A stretch of DNA of 64,000 nucleotides from Saccharospirillum alexandrii_A (GTDB taxonomy: Bacteria > Pseudomonadota > Gammaproteobacteria > Pseudomonadales > Natronospirillaceae): positions 62,001-126,000 of the forward strand of contig NZ_JBHZRJ010000006.1 of assembly GCF_043641555.1 (NCBI RefSeq), written 5' to 3'. Within the stretch, counting starts at the first letter, position 1. Each line of letters opens with the position of its first letter. Below, piece by piece: positions 50,123 through 58,508 of this stretch. The notes under the pieces were generated by a model. The model worked only from the letters and a program-made list of their open reading frames with translations, ran no database searches and was not told the DNA's origin. The position numbers and the translations under genes are program-made.

Positions 50123-50923
50123 TTAGAATGGCAACGCCAGCACATCGGTATGCCCAACGGTACAGGTACCAGTACTTACATTGGATAGCCGAAACTGAAC
50201 CCATTCTTCCAGCGCACTGGCCTCGATATCCGGGTTATCGGCAACTGCCCCTGCAATGCCGGTAATTAGCTCCGTCACCATCGCCTGATCTGCGCCGTCC
50301 AGCACCCAGGGGCTGCTGGCGGAATACACCCTGAAGCCGGCTTGAGTGAACAGTCGCAGCATAACGGCACCGGAGTCCGGGCCCAGCGCCGGGCCAAAGC
50401 CTTTGTCTTTGCGCTGATCCTGATTAAACGCCTCAAGAACGGTGTCATCCAGCGGGTGATGCGGCGTCCAACGCGTGGTGCCATCGTAATTCAGGGCGGC
50501 ATAAAGGCCGACCGGGTATCGCTGGCTTTGCGCTTTCAGCTCCGTTGCCAGCGCGCCCAGAAAATCTTCGGACACCAGATCAAACAGCGCCGACGCTGTT
50601 ATAAGACGGGCGCCTTCGAGTGGCAGTGATGTCAAAGACGCCAAATCAGCTTTGCAGGGCTCTATTCGGTGAGTCTCTCCATGTCGACGCTCGGCTTCGT
50701 CGAGCAAGGCCGCATCGTTATCGACCAGGCACCAGGTCAATGGTTGCTGATCCGGCGCAGTGAGCGCTCGCAAGGTGGACCCAGTGCCTGCTCCCAGATC
50801 AACCACCACTGGGTTGTCACCTGCATCCGTCCACTCTATTGCCTGGTCCCGCAGGGTTTCGTTACGGGCACGGCGATCTGCGGCTTCCCGCAAATCTAGC
50901 CAGTCGATACTGAATCCACTCAT
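50123..50923 (-). CDS. Class I SAM-dependent methyltransferase
   Basis: A 266-residue methyltransferase with motif I PVVVDLGAGTGSTLRAL, followed by WCLVDNDAALLDEAERRHG (acidic residue that holds SAM ribose) and EDFLGALATELKAQ. No closer family is evident. The gene follows the GT4 gene by 15 bases on the minus strand, so both form an operon divergent from the GTP cyclohydrolase operon. Methylation of a glycosylated small molecule is a plausible role. Confidence 0.85.
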   Translation of the reverse strand: MSGFSIDWLDLREAADRRARNETLRDQAIEWTDAGDNPVVVDLGAGTGSTLRALTAPDQQPLTWCLVDNDAALLDEAERRHGETHRIEPCKADLASLTSLPLEGARLITASALFDLVSEDFLGALATELKAQSQRYPVGLYAALNYDGTTRWTPHHPLDDTVLEAFNQDQRKDKGFGPALGPDSGAVMLRLFTQAGFRVYSASSPWVLDGADQAMVTELITGIAGAVADNPDIEASALEEWVQFRLSNVSTGTCTVGHTDVLALPF

Positions 50924-50938
50924 CGTTGCTGAGATTCC

Positions 50939-51988
50939 TTATTGGTGTATTGCTTCGGCAAGGCGCGCCACCCGACGGGCAGTCTCGGCCCAGGTGGGCA
51001 GGTTGGCGGCTGCGGTGCGGGCGCCGGCTTGCAATTGGCGGCGCAGGTCATCTTGGGTCAGTAAACTGCGCAACGCCTCTGTTAACGCGGCGGTGTCGTC
51101 GGGCGGCACCAGCAGGCCGGCGGATTCAGGCACCACATCCGGTATGGCACCGGCCCGGGCGGCGATCACCGGCAAGCCTGCGGCCAGCGCTTCGGCGAAG
51201 ACCATGCCGTACCCTTCGTACCGGGAAGGCAGAACAAACAGGTCGGCATTCTGGAACTCGGCTTCCAGGTCATCGACCGCGCCCACCAGTTGAATACGGT
51301 CCTGCAACTGCCGTCGGTTCACCTGTTGCTGCAGGGCTTCGCTCCAGTCGGGGTCAAACCCCTTGCCGCCGACAAAGCGTGCCTGCCAGGGCAAGTCGGT
51401 CAGGGGTGCCAGGGCATCGATGAGTACATCGTGGGCTTTGCGTCGGGTTAGGGAGGCTACCGTCAGCAACCGCAACGGCGACCCAATGCAAGGGGCGAAA
51501 GGGGCCGGGTCGGTACCCGGCAGCGCGACCACTACCTTTCCCGGAGGCATCGCGAACTGATCGATCAGAATCTGCCGGGTGTGTTCACTGGTCACCAGCA
51601 CAGCGCAGGCGGCGTGCAAAGCCCGCTGTTCCGAGGTATGAAACCGCTGCTGCTGAGCCTGGTCGAGGCCCGATTCCAGCGCCAGTGGGTGGTGACATAG
51701 GGCTATAATGCGCAGGCGCTGCGCTTCGGCTTCCGCGAGGCGATCCAGCGTGCCGAAGGCGAGCCCGTCTATGATCACTACGGCACCATCCGGCACGGCC
51801 GCCAGTGCCTGGCGAGCGTCTTCCAGCGCCTGATCATCGGGGAACGGAAACTGGTTGGAAAGCGAGATGGTTTCAACGCCCAGGCCCAGTTGCCGCAGCT
51901 CGTGAATCAACCGGCGATCGTAGTGATAGCCACCCGTGGGCGTTGCCAGGTTACCGGGAAAAACGAAGTACACAGCGGTGATGTTCAA
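50939..51988 (-). CDS. GT4-family glycosyltransferase
   Basis: A 349-residue GT-B glycosyltransferase. The N-terminal loop PGNLATPTGGYHYDRRLIHE resembles the acceptor loop of GT4 enzymes. The donor half has LLTVASLTRRKAHDVLIDAL, FVGGKGFDPDWSE and the nucleotide-sugar motif LFVLPSRYEGYGMVFAEALA with Glu as the usual E-x7-E residue. It would use a nucleotide-activated sugar. The start is TTG at 51988, with no clear ribosome site; GTG at 51973 is an alternative. It is divergent from the GTP cyclohydrolase gene. Confidence 0.88.
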   Translation of the reverse strand: MNITAVYFVFPGNLATPTGGYHYDRRLIHELRQLGLGVETISLSNQFPFPDDQALEDARQALAAVPDGAVVIIDGLAFGTLDRLAEAEAQRLRIIALCHHPLALESGLDQAQQQRFHTSEQRALHAACAVLVTSEHTRQILIDQFAMPPGKVVVALPGTDPAPFAPCIGSPLRLLTVASLTRRKAHDVLIDALAPLTDLPWQARFVGGKGFDPDWSEALQQQVNRRQLQDRIQLVGAVDDLEAEFQNADLFVLPSRYEGYGMVFAEALAAGLPVIAARAGAIPDVVPESAGLLVPPDDTAALTEALRSLLTQDDLRRQLQAGARTAAANLPTWAETARRVARLAEAIHQ

Positions 51989-52103
51989 CAGGGTTCTGAT
52001 CCGTTCCCAACAGGGGGTCGTAGCTTATTGAGTAGCGTCCGGGCATGAGATGGCAAGCCGCCCAGACATCCGTGAACCGTCATAACAGCATTCTGAGTAC
52101 CTA

Positions 52104-52730
52104 ATGTCCATGCCTGAAGTGACCCGAATGACCAGCACACGCATCCCCACCGAATACGGTGATTTCCAGTTGTGTTTCTATACCAATACGCTCGACAATA
52201 AAGAACACTTGGCTTTCTTTATGGGCGACATTGCCCACACCGGGTCGGTTCTGGTTCGGGTTCATTCCGAATGCTTCACCGGCGATGTACTCGGCTCCCG
52301 GCGGTGCGATTGCGGTGAACAGCTCGATCGCTCCATGGCCATGGTGGCGAACGCCGGGGTCGGCGTTGTGTTATACATGCGACAGGAAGGCCGCGGCATC
52401 GGGCTGCTCGACAAGCTGCGCGCCTATAATTTGCAAGACCAGGGGTACGACACCGTGGACGCCAACTTAATGCTGGGGCACGAAGCCGACGAACGCGATT
52501 ATTCGCTCGCCGCGCTCATACTGGAAGACTTGGGGGTGGATTCAGTGCGACTGATCACCAACAACCCGGCCAAGATCAGCGCGCTGGAAGCCGAAGGCAT
52601 TACCGTGTCGGAACGGGTATCGCTGGCCGTTGCGGCCAATACCGATAACGCCGGCTACTTGCTCACCAAGGCCCAGCGTATGGATCATTTTCTGCCGATC
52701 AAACCGGTCATCAAATCTGTGAGCTCATGA
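52104..52730 (+). CDS. ribA: Stand-alone GTP cyclohydrolase II (RibA type)
   Basis: A 208-residue GTP cyclohydrolase II. Zinc ligands C57, C68 and C70 are in HSECFTGDVLGSRRCDCGEQ; MRQEGRGIGLLDKLRAY and LITNNPAKISALEAEGI are the GTP-binding and catalytic motifs, all intact. It converts GTP to 2,5-diamino-6-ribosylamino-pyrimidinone phosphate, formate and diphosphate. No DHBP synthase is fused. It is not with the usual rib genes but leads a tightly overlapping four-gene operon with a RibD reductase, MDR dehydrogenase and PTPS homologue. A housekeeping copy may exist elsewhere. Confidence 0.9.
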   Translation: MSMPEVTRMTSTRIPTEYGDFQLCFYTNTLDNKEHLAFFMGDIAHTGSVLVRVHSECFTGDVLGSRRCDCGEQLDRSMAMVANAGVGVVLYMRQEGRGIGLLDKLRAYNLQDQGYDTVDANLMLGHEADERDYSLAALILEDLGVDSVRLITNNPAKISALEAEGITVSERVSLAVAANTDNAGYLLTKAQRMDHFLPIKPVIKSVSS

Positions 52731-53470
52731 CGCTGAATCAGGACATCGAACACTGGCTGCTGGCTGAACAGCAAGCTGTACAGAATTCACCCCAGGGTGC
52801 CAGCCGCAGGCGCCCTCACGTGACGCTCAGCTACGCCCAGAGCTGGGATGGCAGCATCACCACCGCACCCGGCGAAACCATGGCACTGAGCAGCGATGCC
52901 AGCATGCAGATGACGCACCAGCTGCGCAGCCTACATGATGGCATTCTGGTCGGCATTGGCACCGTTCTGGCCGACAACCCCCGTCTCAACGTGCGCAAAT
53001 GGACCGGTAAAGACCCGCAACCCATCGTACTCGACAGCCAACTGCGCATGCCGCCCAGCTGCAAACTCTGCCAGAGTGCCGAGCACGGCTGCTGGGTGCT
53101 GACCACCCCGGAAGCGGCGGCCGACCGCGATGACTGTGAACTGATCGTAGTGCCCGGCGATGCCGACGGGCACGTTAACCTGCATGAAGCCATGGCCGTC
53201 TTGCACGAACGCGGCATTCGCAGCTTAATGGTCGAAGGCGGCGCCTCGGTGATTACCGCCTTCCTGCGAACCGGACTGGCCGACGCCGTAATACTGACCG
53301 TCGCCCCGGTGTTTGTGGGCGGGTACAACGCCGTAGGCCAGCTGGGCGATGCCGACCGCATGCCGTTCCCACAGATCGACACCCTGCACAGCCGGCAACT
53401 GGGCAACGAACTGATTGTCTGGGGTCGGCTACGCTACCAGGGTGACGCCGAACCCGGACCCGAATCATGA
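52727..53470 (+). CDS. RibD C-terminal reductase-like protein
   Basis: A 247-residue protein of the RibD reductase (DHFR-like) fold without the deaminase domain. Motifs are HVTLSYAQSWDGSITTAPGE, HDGILVGIGTVLADNPRLNV, PIVLDSQLRMP and RSLMVEGGASVITAFL. In riboflavin synthesis this activity reduces the ribosyl side chain to ribityl. With GTP cyclohydrolase II just before it (ATGA overlap), the pair could make a reduced, perhaps non-deaminated, pyrimidine, as in the archaeal and fungal order of steps. Confidence 0.88.
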   Translation: MTLNQDIEHWLLAEQQAVQNSPQGASRRRPHVTLSYAQSWDGSITTAPGETMALSSDASMQMTHQLRSLHDGILVGIGTVLADNPRLNVRKWTGKDPQPIVLDSQLRMPPSCKLCQSAEHGCWVLTTPEAAADRDDCELIVVPGDADGHVNLHEAMAVLHERGIRSLMVEGGASVITAFLRTGLADAVILTVAPVFVGGYNAVGQLGDADRMPFPQIDTLHSRQLGNELIVWGRLRYQGDAEPGPES

Positions 53471-54519
53471 CAGACACCGCAAACCTTACTCACCAGGGTG
53501 CCTTAACGGCCTCCCAGCTCTGGTTTACCGCGCCGTTTCAGGTAGAAGTGCGCAACGTATCTCTCGCGCCACCGGCAACCGACGAAGTTCAGGTGCGCAG
53601 CCTCTACTCGGCCGTCAGCCCCGGCTCTGAATTATTGCTCTACCGCGGGCAACTGCCAGAATCGATGGCACTCGACAGCTCACTCGAGTCTCTGCAGGGC
53701 GCTTCCCACTCCCAGTATCCAGTGCAATACGGCTACGCCTGTGTCGGTGAGGTGCAACAAACCGGCGCTGATGTTGACCCGGCCTGGCGGGGCAAAAAGG
53801 TATTTTCCTTCCAGCCGCACGCCAGCTATTTCAATGCCCGCCCAGACCAGCTCATGCCCGTACCGGACGACATTTCCGCCGAAGCGGCCGTGTTTCTGCC
53901 CAACATGGAAACCGCCGTGAACCTGGTGCAGGATGGCCAGCCGATGATCGGCGAACGGGTCGTGGTGCTCGGCCAGGGCGTGGTCGGTTTGCTGTTATCG
54001 GGCGTGCTTGCCCACTACCCATTGGCCACGTTGAAGGCTGTTGAAGGCCAACCCAACCGCCAGGCCCTGGCCCGCCAACTGGGCGTGCAGGCCGTCTTCA
54101 ATCCGGAAGACGCCACTCCAAACCAACAACCCGACCTGGCCGATGCCGATCTGATCTACGAGATCAGCGGGCACCCCGACGCCCTGAATCTGGCCATTGG
54201 CCTGAGTGGCTATGCCAGCCGCATCGTCATCGGCAGTTGGTATGGCAACAAGCCGGTGTCGGTTGACCTGGGCGGCGAAGCGCACCGCAACCGCCTGCAA
54301 CTGATTACCAGCCAGGTCAGCACCCTTGCCCCGGCCCTCGGTGGCCGCTGGAGCAAACAACGCCGCTTCGATGTGGCTTGGGAGATGATTCGCCGCATCG
54401 ACCCGACCCAACTGATCACCCACCGGGTGCCCTTGCGCGAAGCCGGCACCCTTTACCAGCAACTGCACGACGCCCAGTCCGGCATGGTGCAGCCGCTGTT
54501 TGATTACTCCGCTCACTAA
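53467..54519 (+). CDS. MDR-family dehydrogenase without zinc ligands
   Basis: A 350-residue medium-chain dehydrogenase-like protein. LYSAVSPGSELLLYRG occupies the place of the catalytic zinc motif with no Cys, and the structural zinc lobe is missing. The nucleotide-binding motif is VVVLGQGVVGLLLSGVLAHY. HYGYACVGEV-like segment and GSWYGNKPVSVDLGG are typical late motifs. It recalls BchC-type and threonine dehydrogenase-like proteins. It would oxidise or reduce a sugar-like side chain using NAD(P). ATGA overlap with the RibD-like gene and 15-base gap to PTPS. Confidence 0.85.
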   Translation: MTDTANLTHQGALTASQLWFTAPFQVEVRNVSLAPPATDEVQVRSLYSAVSPGSELLLYRGQLPESMALDSSLESLQGASHSQYPVQYGYACVGEVQQTGADVDPAWRGKKVFSFQPHASYFNARPDQLMPVPDDISAEAAVFLPNMETAVNLVQDGQPMIGERVVVLGQGVVGLLLSGVLAHYPLATLKAVEGQPNRQALARQLGVQAVFNPEDATPNQQPDLADADLIYEISGHPDALNLAIGLSGYASRIVIGSWYGNKPVSVDLGGEAHRNRLQLITSQVSTLAPALGGRWSKQRRFDVAWEMIRRIDPTQLITHRVPLREAGTLYQQLHDAQSGMVQPLFDYSAH

Positions 54520-54534
54520 CCGAACAGGAAGCCT

Positions 54535-54915
54535 ATGTATACCGTCGCCGTTACCCAGGATTTTATCGCCAACCATTATTTGATCGGAGGAGACTGGGGC
54601 GCCGAGAACAGCCCCCACGCCCACCACTATGTACTCGAAGTGCGGATCGAGAGTGACACACTCAACGAGCATGGTTACCTGGTCGACATCGTCGAAATCG
54701 AAGCCGCCCTGAACAAGGTGGTGGGGTATTACCGCGACAGCATGCTGAACGACAAACCGGAATTCGCCGGGCTGAACCCAAGCATTGAGCATTTCAGCCG
54801 CATTCTCAGCGAGCATTTGCTGGCCGACATCACGCCCCCGGGCACCGGCGCGCTCACGGTTAAGCTTTGGGAAAACGACAGCTGCTGGGCCGCCTTTCGC
54901 CAATCATTCGGCTGA
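54535..54915 (+). CDS. 6-pyruvoyltetrahydropterin synthase/QueD-family protein with Glu for Cys
   Basis: A 126-residue PTPS-fold protein. Zinc His residues are H14 (DFIANHYL), H28 and H30 (SPHAHHY). The canonical nucleophile Cys, four residues before the H-x-H pair, is Glu-24, as in the PTPS-III group, which makes 6-hydroxymethyl-dihydropterin from dihydroneopterin triphosphate. LWENDSCWAAF supplies the pterin-anchoring Glu. So it acts on a pterin or a related bicyclic product; the operon has GTP cyclohydrolase II and not I, which makes the substrate unclear. It converges with and overlaps the next gene by 12 bases. Confidence 0.85.
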   Translation: MYTVAVTQDFIANHYLIGGDWGAENSPHAHHYVLEVRIESDTLNEHGYLVDIVEIEAALNKVVGYYRDSMLNDKPEFAGLNPSIEHFSRILSEHLLADITPPGTGALTVKLWENDSCWAAFRQSFG

Positions 54916-55932
54916 CACCGCGTTGCCGGGAAGTCGGGGGCGGTGGAAGCTCCACAGACACCCCAACCCGACCAATAACACAACGGCATCGCGCAGGCGG
55001 GTCAGTGCAATCAGCCCCAGGGCCGCGCTGACCGGCAGCCCCAGTAACTGGAACGACCACAACAGCGAGGCCTCGATGGTGCCAATGCCCCCCGGCACCG
55101 GCAACAACATAGCCAGCCGCATGCCCACCATCATGGTCAGCAGATCGGTCGGCGATGGCGAGAGCCCGAGAAAGCGCAACAGCAGCCACAACTCCAGCAT
55201 CAACGCCACCCAACCCAGCAGCGACAACAGTAACGCCGCCCAGAGTCGCGGAAGATGCCAAGTCAATGCGTTCTGCATCAACCGCACCAGTGCTTGCCAG
55301 CCGCCCTCCTGGTTTGAATCGTTTTCCGCACCACGCCAGCGTTGCGTCAACGGCCGAAACCGATTGGCCAGCCACACCGGGTGGCGCACCACCAGCGCTG
55401 CCGCCACGACCAACGCCGCCAACACCCCGCCCAGTATGGCCGAGACCTGAATCCCGTCATCCAGCGGCACTATGGCCGTGCCCAGCAACATCAGCACACC
55501 CGCGAGCAAAACGGCGATATTGGTACTGGTTTCCACAAAGCGGTCCAGCCCCAGCATGGCCACGGCGCGGTGCAGAGGCTGAGCAAAAACGCGGTGCAAC
55601 CAGAACACTTGCAGGGGCTCGCCCCCAAAATGCGGCCCGGGGGTTAGAAAACTGACCGCACTGCCCGCCTGGCGCATCCGAAACAGACTGGCCAGCGACA
55701 ACGGCGCCTGCAGTGCCTGCCCGAGCAGTTGCCAGCGTTTTACCGCCATAAACAGTATGGCCCCATTAACCAGCGTCCACAGCAACCATTCATACCAGGC
55801 AAGTTGCCCCAACTGAGCGGCAATGCTGGTCAGTGGCAACTGCCTGAGCGTCCAGCCCGCCAGCGCGAGCGCCAGCAGCCAGAGCACCAGGGTGGTGAGG
55901 TTCCATCGGCTTAGACGGCGGCGTTGCGTCAT
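54904..55932 (-). CDS. Lysylphosphatidylglycerol synthase transmembrane (UPF0104)-like protein
   Basis: A 342-residue membrane protein with about eight helices. FLTPGPHFGGEPLQVFWLHR and LPVPGGIGTIEASLLWSFQL are the paired motifs of this flippase-like family (AglD/MprF N domain). No synthase domain is attached, so a lipid or isoprenoid-glycolipid flipping role is more likely than lysyl transfer. ATG at 55932 overlaps the stop of the CDP-alcohol phosphatidyltransferase gene (ATGA), so lipid-like product and flippase could be made together. Confidence 0.85.
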   Translation of the reverse strand: MTQRRRLSRWNLTTLVLWLLALALAGWTLRQLPLTSIAAQLGQLAWYEWLLWTLVNGAILFMAVKRWQLLGQALQAPLSLASLFRMRQAGSAVSFLTPGPHFGGEPLQVFWLHRVFAQPLHRAVAMLGLDRFVETSTNIAVLLAGVLMLLGTAIVPLDDGIQVSAILGGVLAALVVAAALVVRHPVWLANRFRPLTQRWRGAENDSNQEGGWQALVRLMQNALTWHLPRLWAALLLSLLGWVALMLELWLLLRFLGLSPSPTDLLTMMVGMRLAMLLPVPGGIGTIEASLLWSFQLLGLPVSAALGLIALTRLRDAVVLLVGLGCLWSFHRPRLPGNAVSAE

Positions 55933-56747
55933 GCGGCAGGCTCCTGGCGAGTGCCAAGCCGGCCGCTGACGTGTAACCAGTCGCGGCAGAAACCAAGCAG
56001 CAGCGGGATCATCAGAGCAATGCCAAACCATTGGCTAACGGCCCCCGGCAGCGGGGGCCACAAGGCAAGCGCGACCAGCACCATTTGCGCTCCTGCCAGG
56101 TATCTCCGTACCTGGCTTGGGGGCAGCCCATACACCGGCCGGCCGCGCTGCTGGCGCCAGCGAATGCCCCACTGAAACAGGTAATAGGCCGCACTGACCA
56201 GCAAATAAACAGCCGGGAGCTTGCCGGTAAACACCGCAAACAGAGGCGCGATGAGCAAGCCAAAGGCATCCAGTGCGGTATCGAGCTCGGTACCCAGTCG
56301 CGTAGTCTGCTGCTGACGCCGGGCGACAAAGCCATCGAGCCCATCCAACGCGGCGGCCACGGTGTAGAACACGGCTGGAACGTAAAGCAATCCGGTGTGG
56401 GCCTGAAGGGGGAGCATTGCCAGAAACCCGGCCGTCGCGCCAATCAACCAGCCGCGCAGCAGCGTAATGCGGTTGGCCGTGCCAAGGCGGGTGAACGGGT
56501 GGTTATCAACCGTGCTGACATTCAAATGAAGCCGCGTATGGCACTGCCACAGCACAAACGCCCAGCCAGCCAGACCGCCCATTAACCAGCGCACCCCAGT
56601 GACCGGCCCTTCTACAACCCACAAAGCCAGCGCGCCGGCCAGCAATGCACCGGCACCCAGCAGCGCGATGTGCACCAACTCCCGAAGCAATGGCGATGGC
56701 ACACTGGTACCCGGTATAGCGGTGAATTGCTCAGTAGAACCCGGCAT
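55929..56747 (-). CDS. CDP-alcohol phosphatidyltransferase family protein
   Basis: A 272-residue membrane protein. The complete catalytic motif D-x2-DG-x2-AR-x8-G-x3-D-x3-D is visible as DGLDGFVARR, then RLGTELDTALD. It has about six helices, with an extra N-terminal membrane segment before the domain (LVHIALLGAGALLAGALALWVV). Family members transfer a phosphoalcohol from a CDP-linked donor to an alcohol such as inositol or glycerol phosphate. ATG at 56747 follows CGGAGGGCTT. It pairs with the flippase-like gene and closes the pterin-type cluster. Confidence 0.88.
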   Translation of the reverse strand: MPGSTEQFTAIPGTSVPSPLLRELVHIALLGAGALLAGALALWVVEGPVTGVRWLMGGLAGWAFVLWQCHTRLHLNVSTVDNHPFTRLGTANRITLLRGWLIGATAGFLAMLPLQAHTGLLYVPAVFYTVAAALDGLDGFVARRQQQTTRLGTELDTALDAFGLLIAPLFAVFTGKLPAVYLLVSAAYYLFQWGIRWRQQRGRPVYGLPPSQVRRYLAGAQMVLVALALWPPLPGAVSQWFGIALMIPLLLGFCRDWLHVSGRLGTRQEPAA

Positions 56748-56948
56748 AAGCCCTCCGGGTAATGCGAAGCGGGCGGTTAATGATCATAATACCGAAACCT
56801 GAATGAGGTGTGCCCGGAGTATACGACCCGAGACCGCGATGGGACCAGTGGCGGCGGCCGGGCTGATCCACCCCACGGCTGGCCTCGTACCCTTTTGGCA
56901 TGCACACTCATCACGCCCGATCCGCCCTTAACGGACAGGAACGACACC

Positions 56949-58508
56949 ATGTTACCTAGAAGTGCCTGGCCCGGTTATTGGCCCGCGGCAGCCCTGCTAT
57001 TGATGGCCTGCCTGCCGTTCAGCCAGCCGCTCATCGCACAGCCGACGTTCGCGTCTGACCCGTTGCCGTTCAGCCACCGCTGGCTTCAGGGCCAGGCTCG
57101 TGAACTGGCCAATGAGCCTTTTGCACCCGACACCCTGGCCGAAGACAACGCGTTGCGTGCACTGAGTTACGACGATTACCGGCGCATCGTGTTTTACCCG
57201 AACGCCGCCGTGTGGGGCAAAGAACCCCGGCCCTTTCAGCTGCAACTGTTCCACCCCGGCTTCCTGCATACCATGCCGGTTGGCATACACCTGGTGAAAA
57301 ACGGCGTGGCCCGTCGCCTGGCTTTCGATACCGACCTGTTCAACTACCACGACAGCCCGGTTGATGTAGATGCCCTAACCGCAGACGGCTATGCCGGATT
57401 TCGGGTTCACCACCCCATTAACACCGCTGAACGTTATGAAGAATTTCTGGTGTTCCTGGGCGCCAGCTACTTTCGGGCCGTGGGTAAAAACCAGTTCTAC
57501 GGGCTTTCAGCACGCGGCCTGGCGGTGAATACCGTGGGCGAGGGCGACGAGGAGTTCCCGCATTTTTCCGATTTCTGGATTGAAAGGCCCGCCGCGAATG
57601 ACGGCGACGTGGTTATCCACGCCCTGCTCGACAGCCCCTCGGTCACCGGTGCCTACCGCTTCACCGTGATGCCCGGTGACCAGACGGTAATCGACGTTGA
57701 TGCCAGCCTCTACCCGCGCCGGGACAGACCGCGCGTTGGCATTGCCCCGCTGACCTCCATGTTCATGTTCAACAGCATCAACCGCGCCCGGTTCGATGAC
57801 TTCCGCAACGCTGTGCACGACTCCGACGGCCTGCAGATTCTGCAGGCCAATGGCGAGCAGATCTGGCGACCGCTGGCCAACCCGGCACACTGGCAAGTCT
57901 CTTCTTTTGAAACCGCCGATTCTGCCATGCCCGCCGGCTTTGGGCTGCTGCAGCGCCGACAAGGCTTCGAGCAATTCAACGACAACGAAGCCCGTTACGA
58001 CAAACGGCCTTCACTCTGGGTAGAACCCCTGGGCGATTGGGGCGAAGGCCACGTCGAACTGCTGGAAATTCCGACCGACAGTGAATACCACGACAATATT
58101 GTCGCCTACTGGCAACCAGCCGACGGCCTGAAAACCGGCGAGACCTACCGCTACCAATACCGCCTGCACTGGGGCACCGGTTCGCCGCTCGCACCGGAAC
58201 AGGGGCGTGTGATGAACACTGCCTCCGGCACGGCTCTCGGCAGCGATGACCGCGTTTTTGTGATTGATTACAGCGGCGGGCAGGCACTGCCAAACCTGGT
58301 TGACAACCCCGGTGCCGTGCGCATCAATGCCAGCACCAGTGCCGGCGAGATCACCGGTGTGAGCGGCACCCTGGTGGAAGCCACCGGCCGCTACCAGGCC
58401 TATGTCAAACTCGACCCCGGCGAAGCCGACTTGGCCGAGCTGCGCGTAGCGCTTGAAGTAGACGACGAGCCCTGGGGTGAAACCTGGCTCTATCGGTGGA
58501 CGCGATGA
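56949..58508 (+). CDS. opgG: Glucan biosynthesis protein G (OpgG/MdoG)
   Basis: A 519-residue periplasmic protein. The signal peptide is AALLLMACLPFSQPLIA. Family motifs include FASDPLPFSHRWLQGQARELA-like start, YDDYRRIVFYPNAAVWG, FQLQLFHPGFLHTMPVGIHL and FLGASYFRAVGKNQFYGLSA. It is needed for branching and release of osmoregulated periplasmic glucans. ATG at 56949 follows AGGA with eight-base spacing. opgH overlaps its stop by ATGA, the classic opgGH arrangement. Confidence 0.95.
   Translation: MLPRSAWPGYWPAAALLLMACLPFSQPLIAQPTFASDPLPFSHRWLQGQARELANEPFAPDTLAEDNALRALSYDDYRRIVFYPNAAVWGKEPRPFQLQLFHPGFLHTMPVGIHLVKNGVARRLAFDTDLFNYHDSPVDVDALTADGYAGFRVHHPINTAERYEEFLVFLGASYFRAVGKNQFYGLSARGLAVNTVGEGDEEFPHFSDFWIERPAANDGDVVIHALLDSPSVTGAYRFTVMPGDQTVIDVDASLYPRRDRPRVGIAPLTSMFMFNSINRARFDDFRNAVHDSDGLQILQANGEQIWRPLANPAHWQVSSFETADSAMPAGFGLLQRRQGFEQFNDNEARYDKRPSLWVEPLGDWGEGHVELLEIPTDSEYHDNIVAYWQPADGLKTGETYRYQYRLHWGTGSPLAPEQGRVMNTASGTALGSDDRVFVIDYSGGQALPNLVDNPGAVRINASTSAGEITGVSGTLVEATGRYQAYVKLDPGEADLAELRVALEVDDEPWGETWLYRWTR

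Noticed and set aside
52104..53470. The ribA and RibD-like genes as an ordinary riboflavin operon
   Set aside because: ribB, ribE and ribH are absent and the overlapping neighbours (MDR dehydrogenase, PTPS) are not riboflavin genes.
53995..54903. A 302-codon minus-strand open frame antisense to the MDR and PTPS genes
   Set aside because: It mirrors two well-supported genes in GC-rich sequence; the product has no recognisable motif and no ribosome site.
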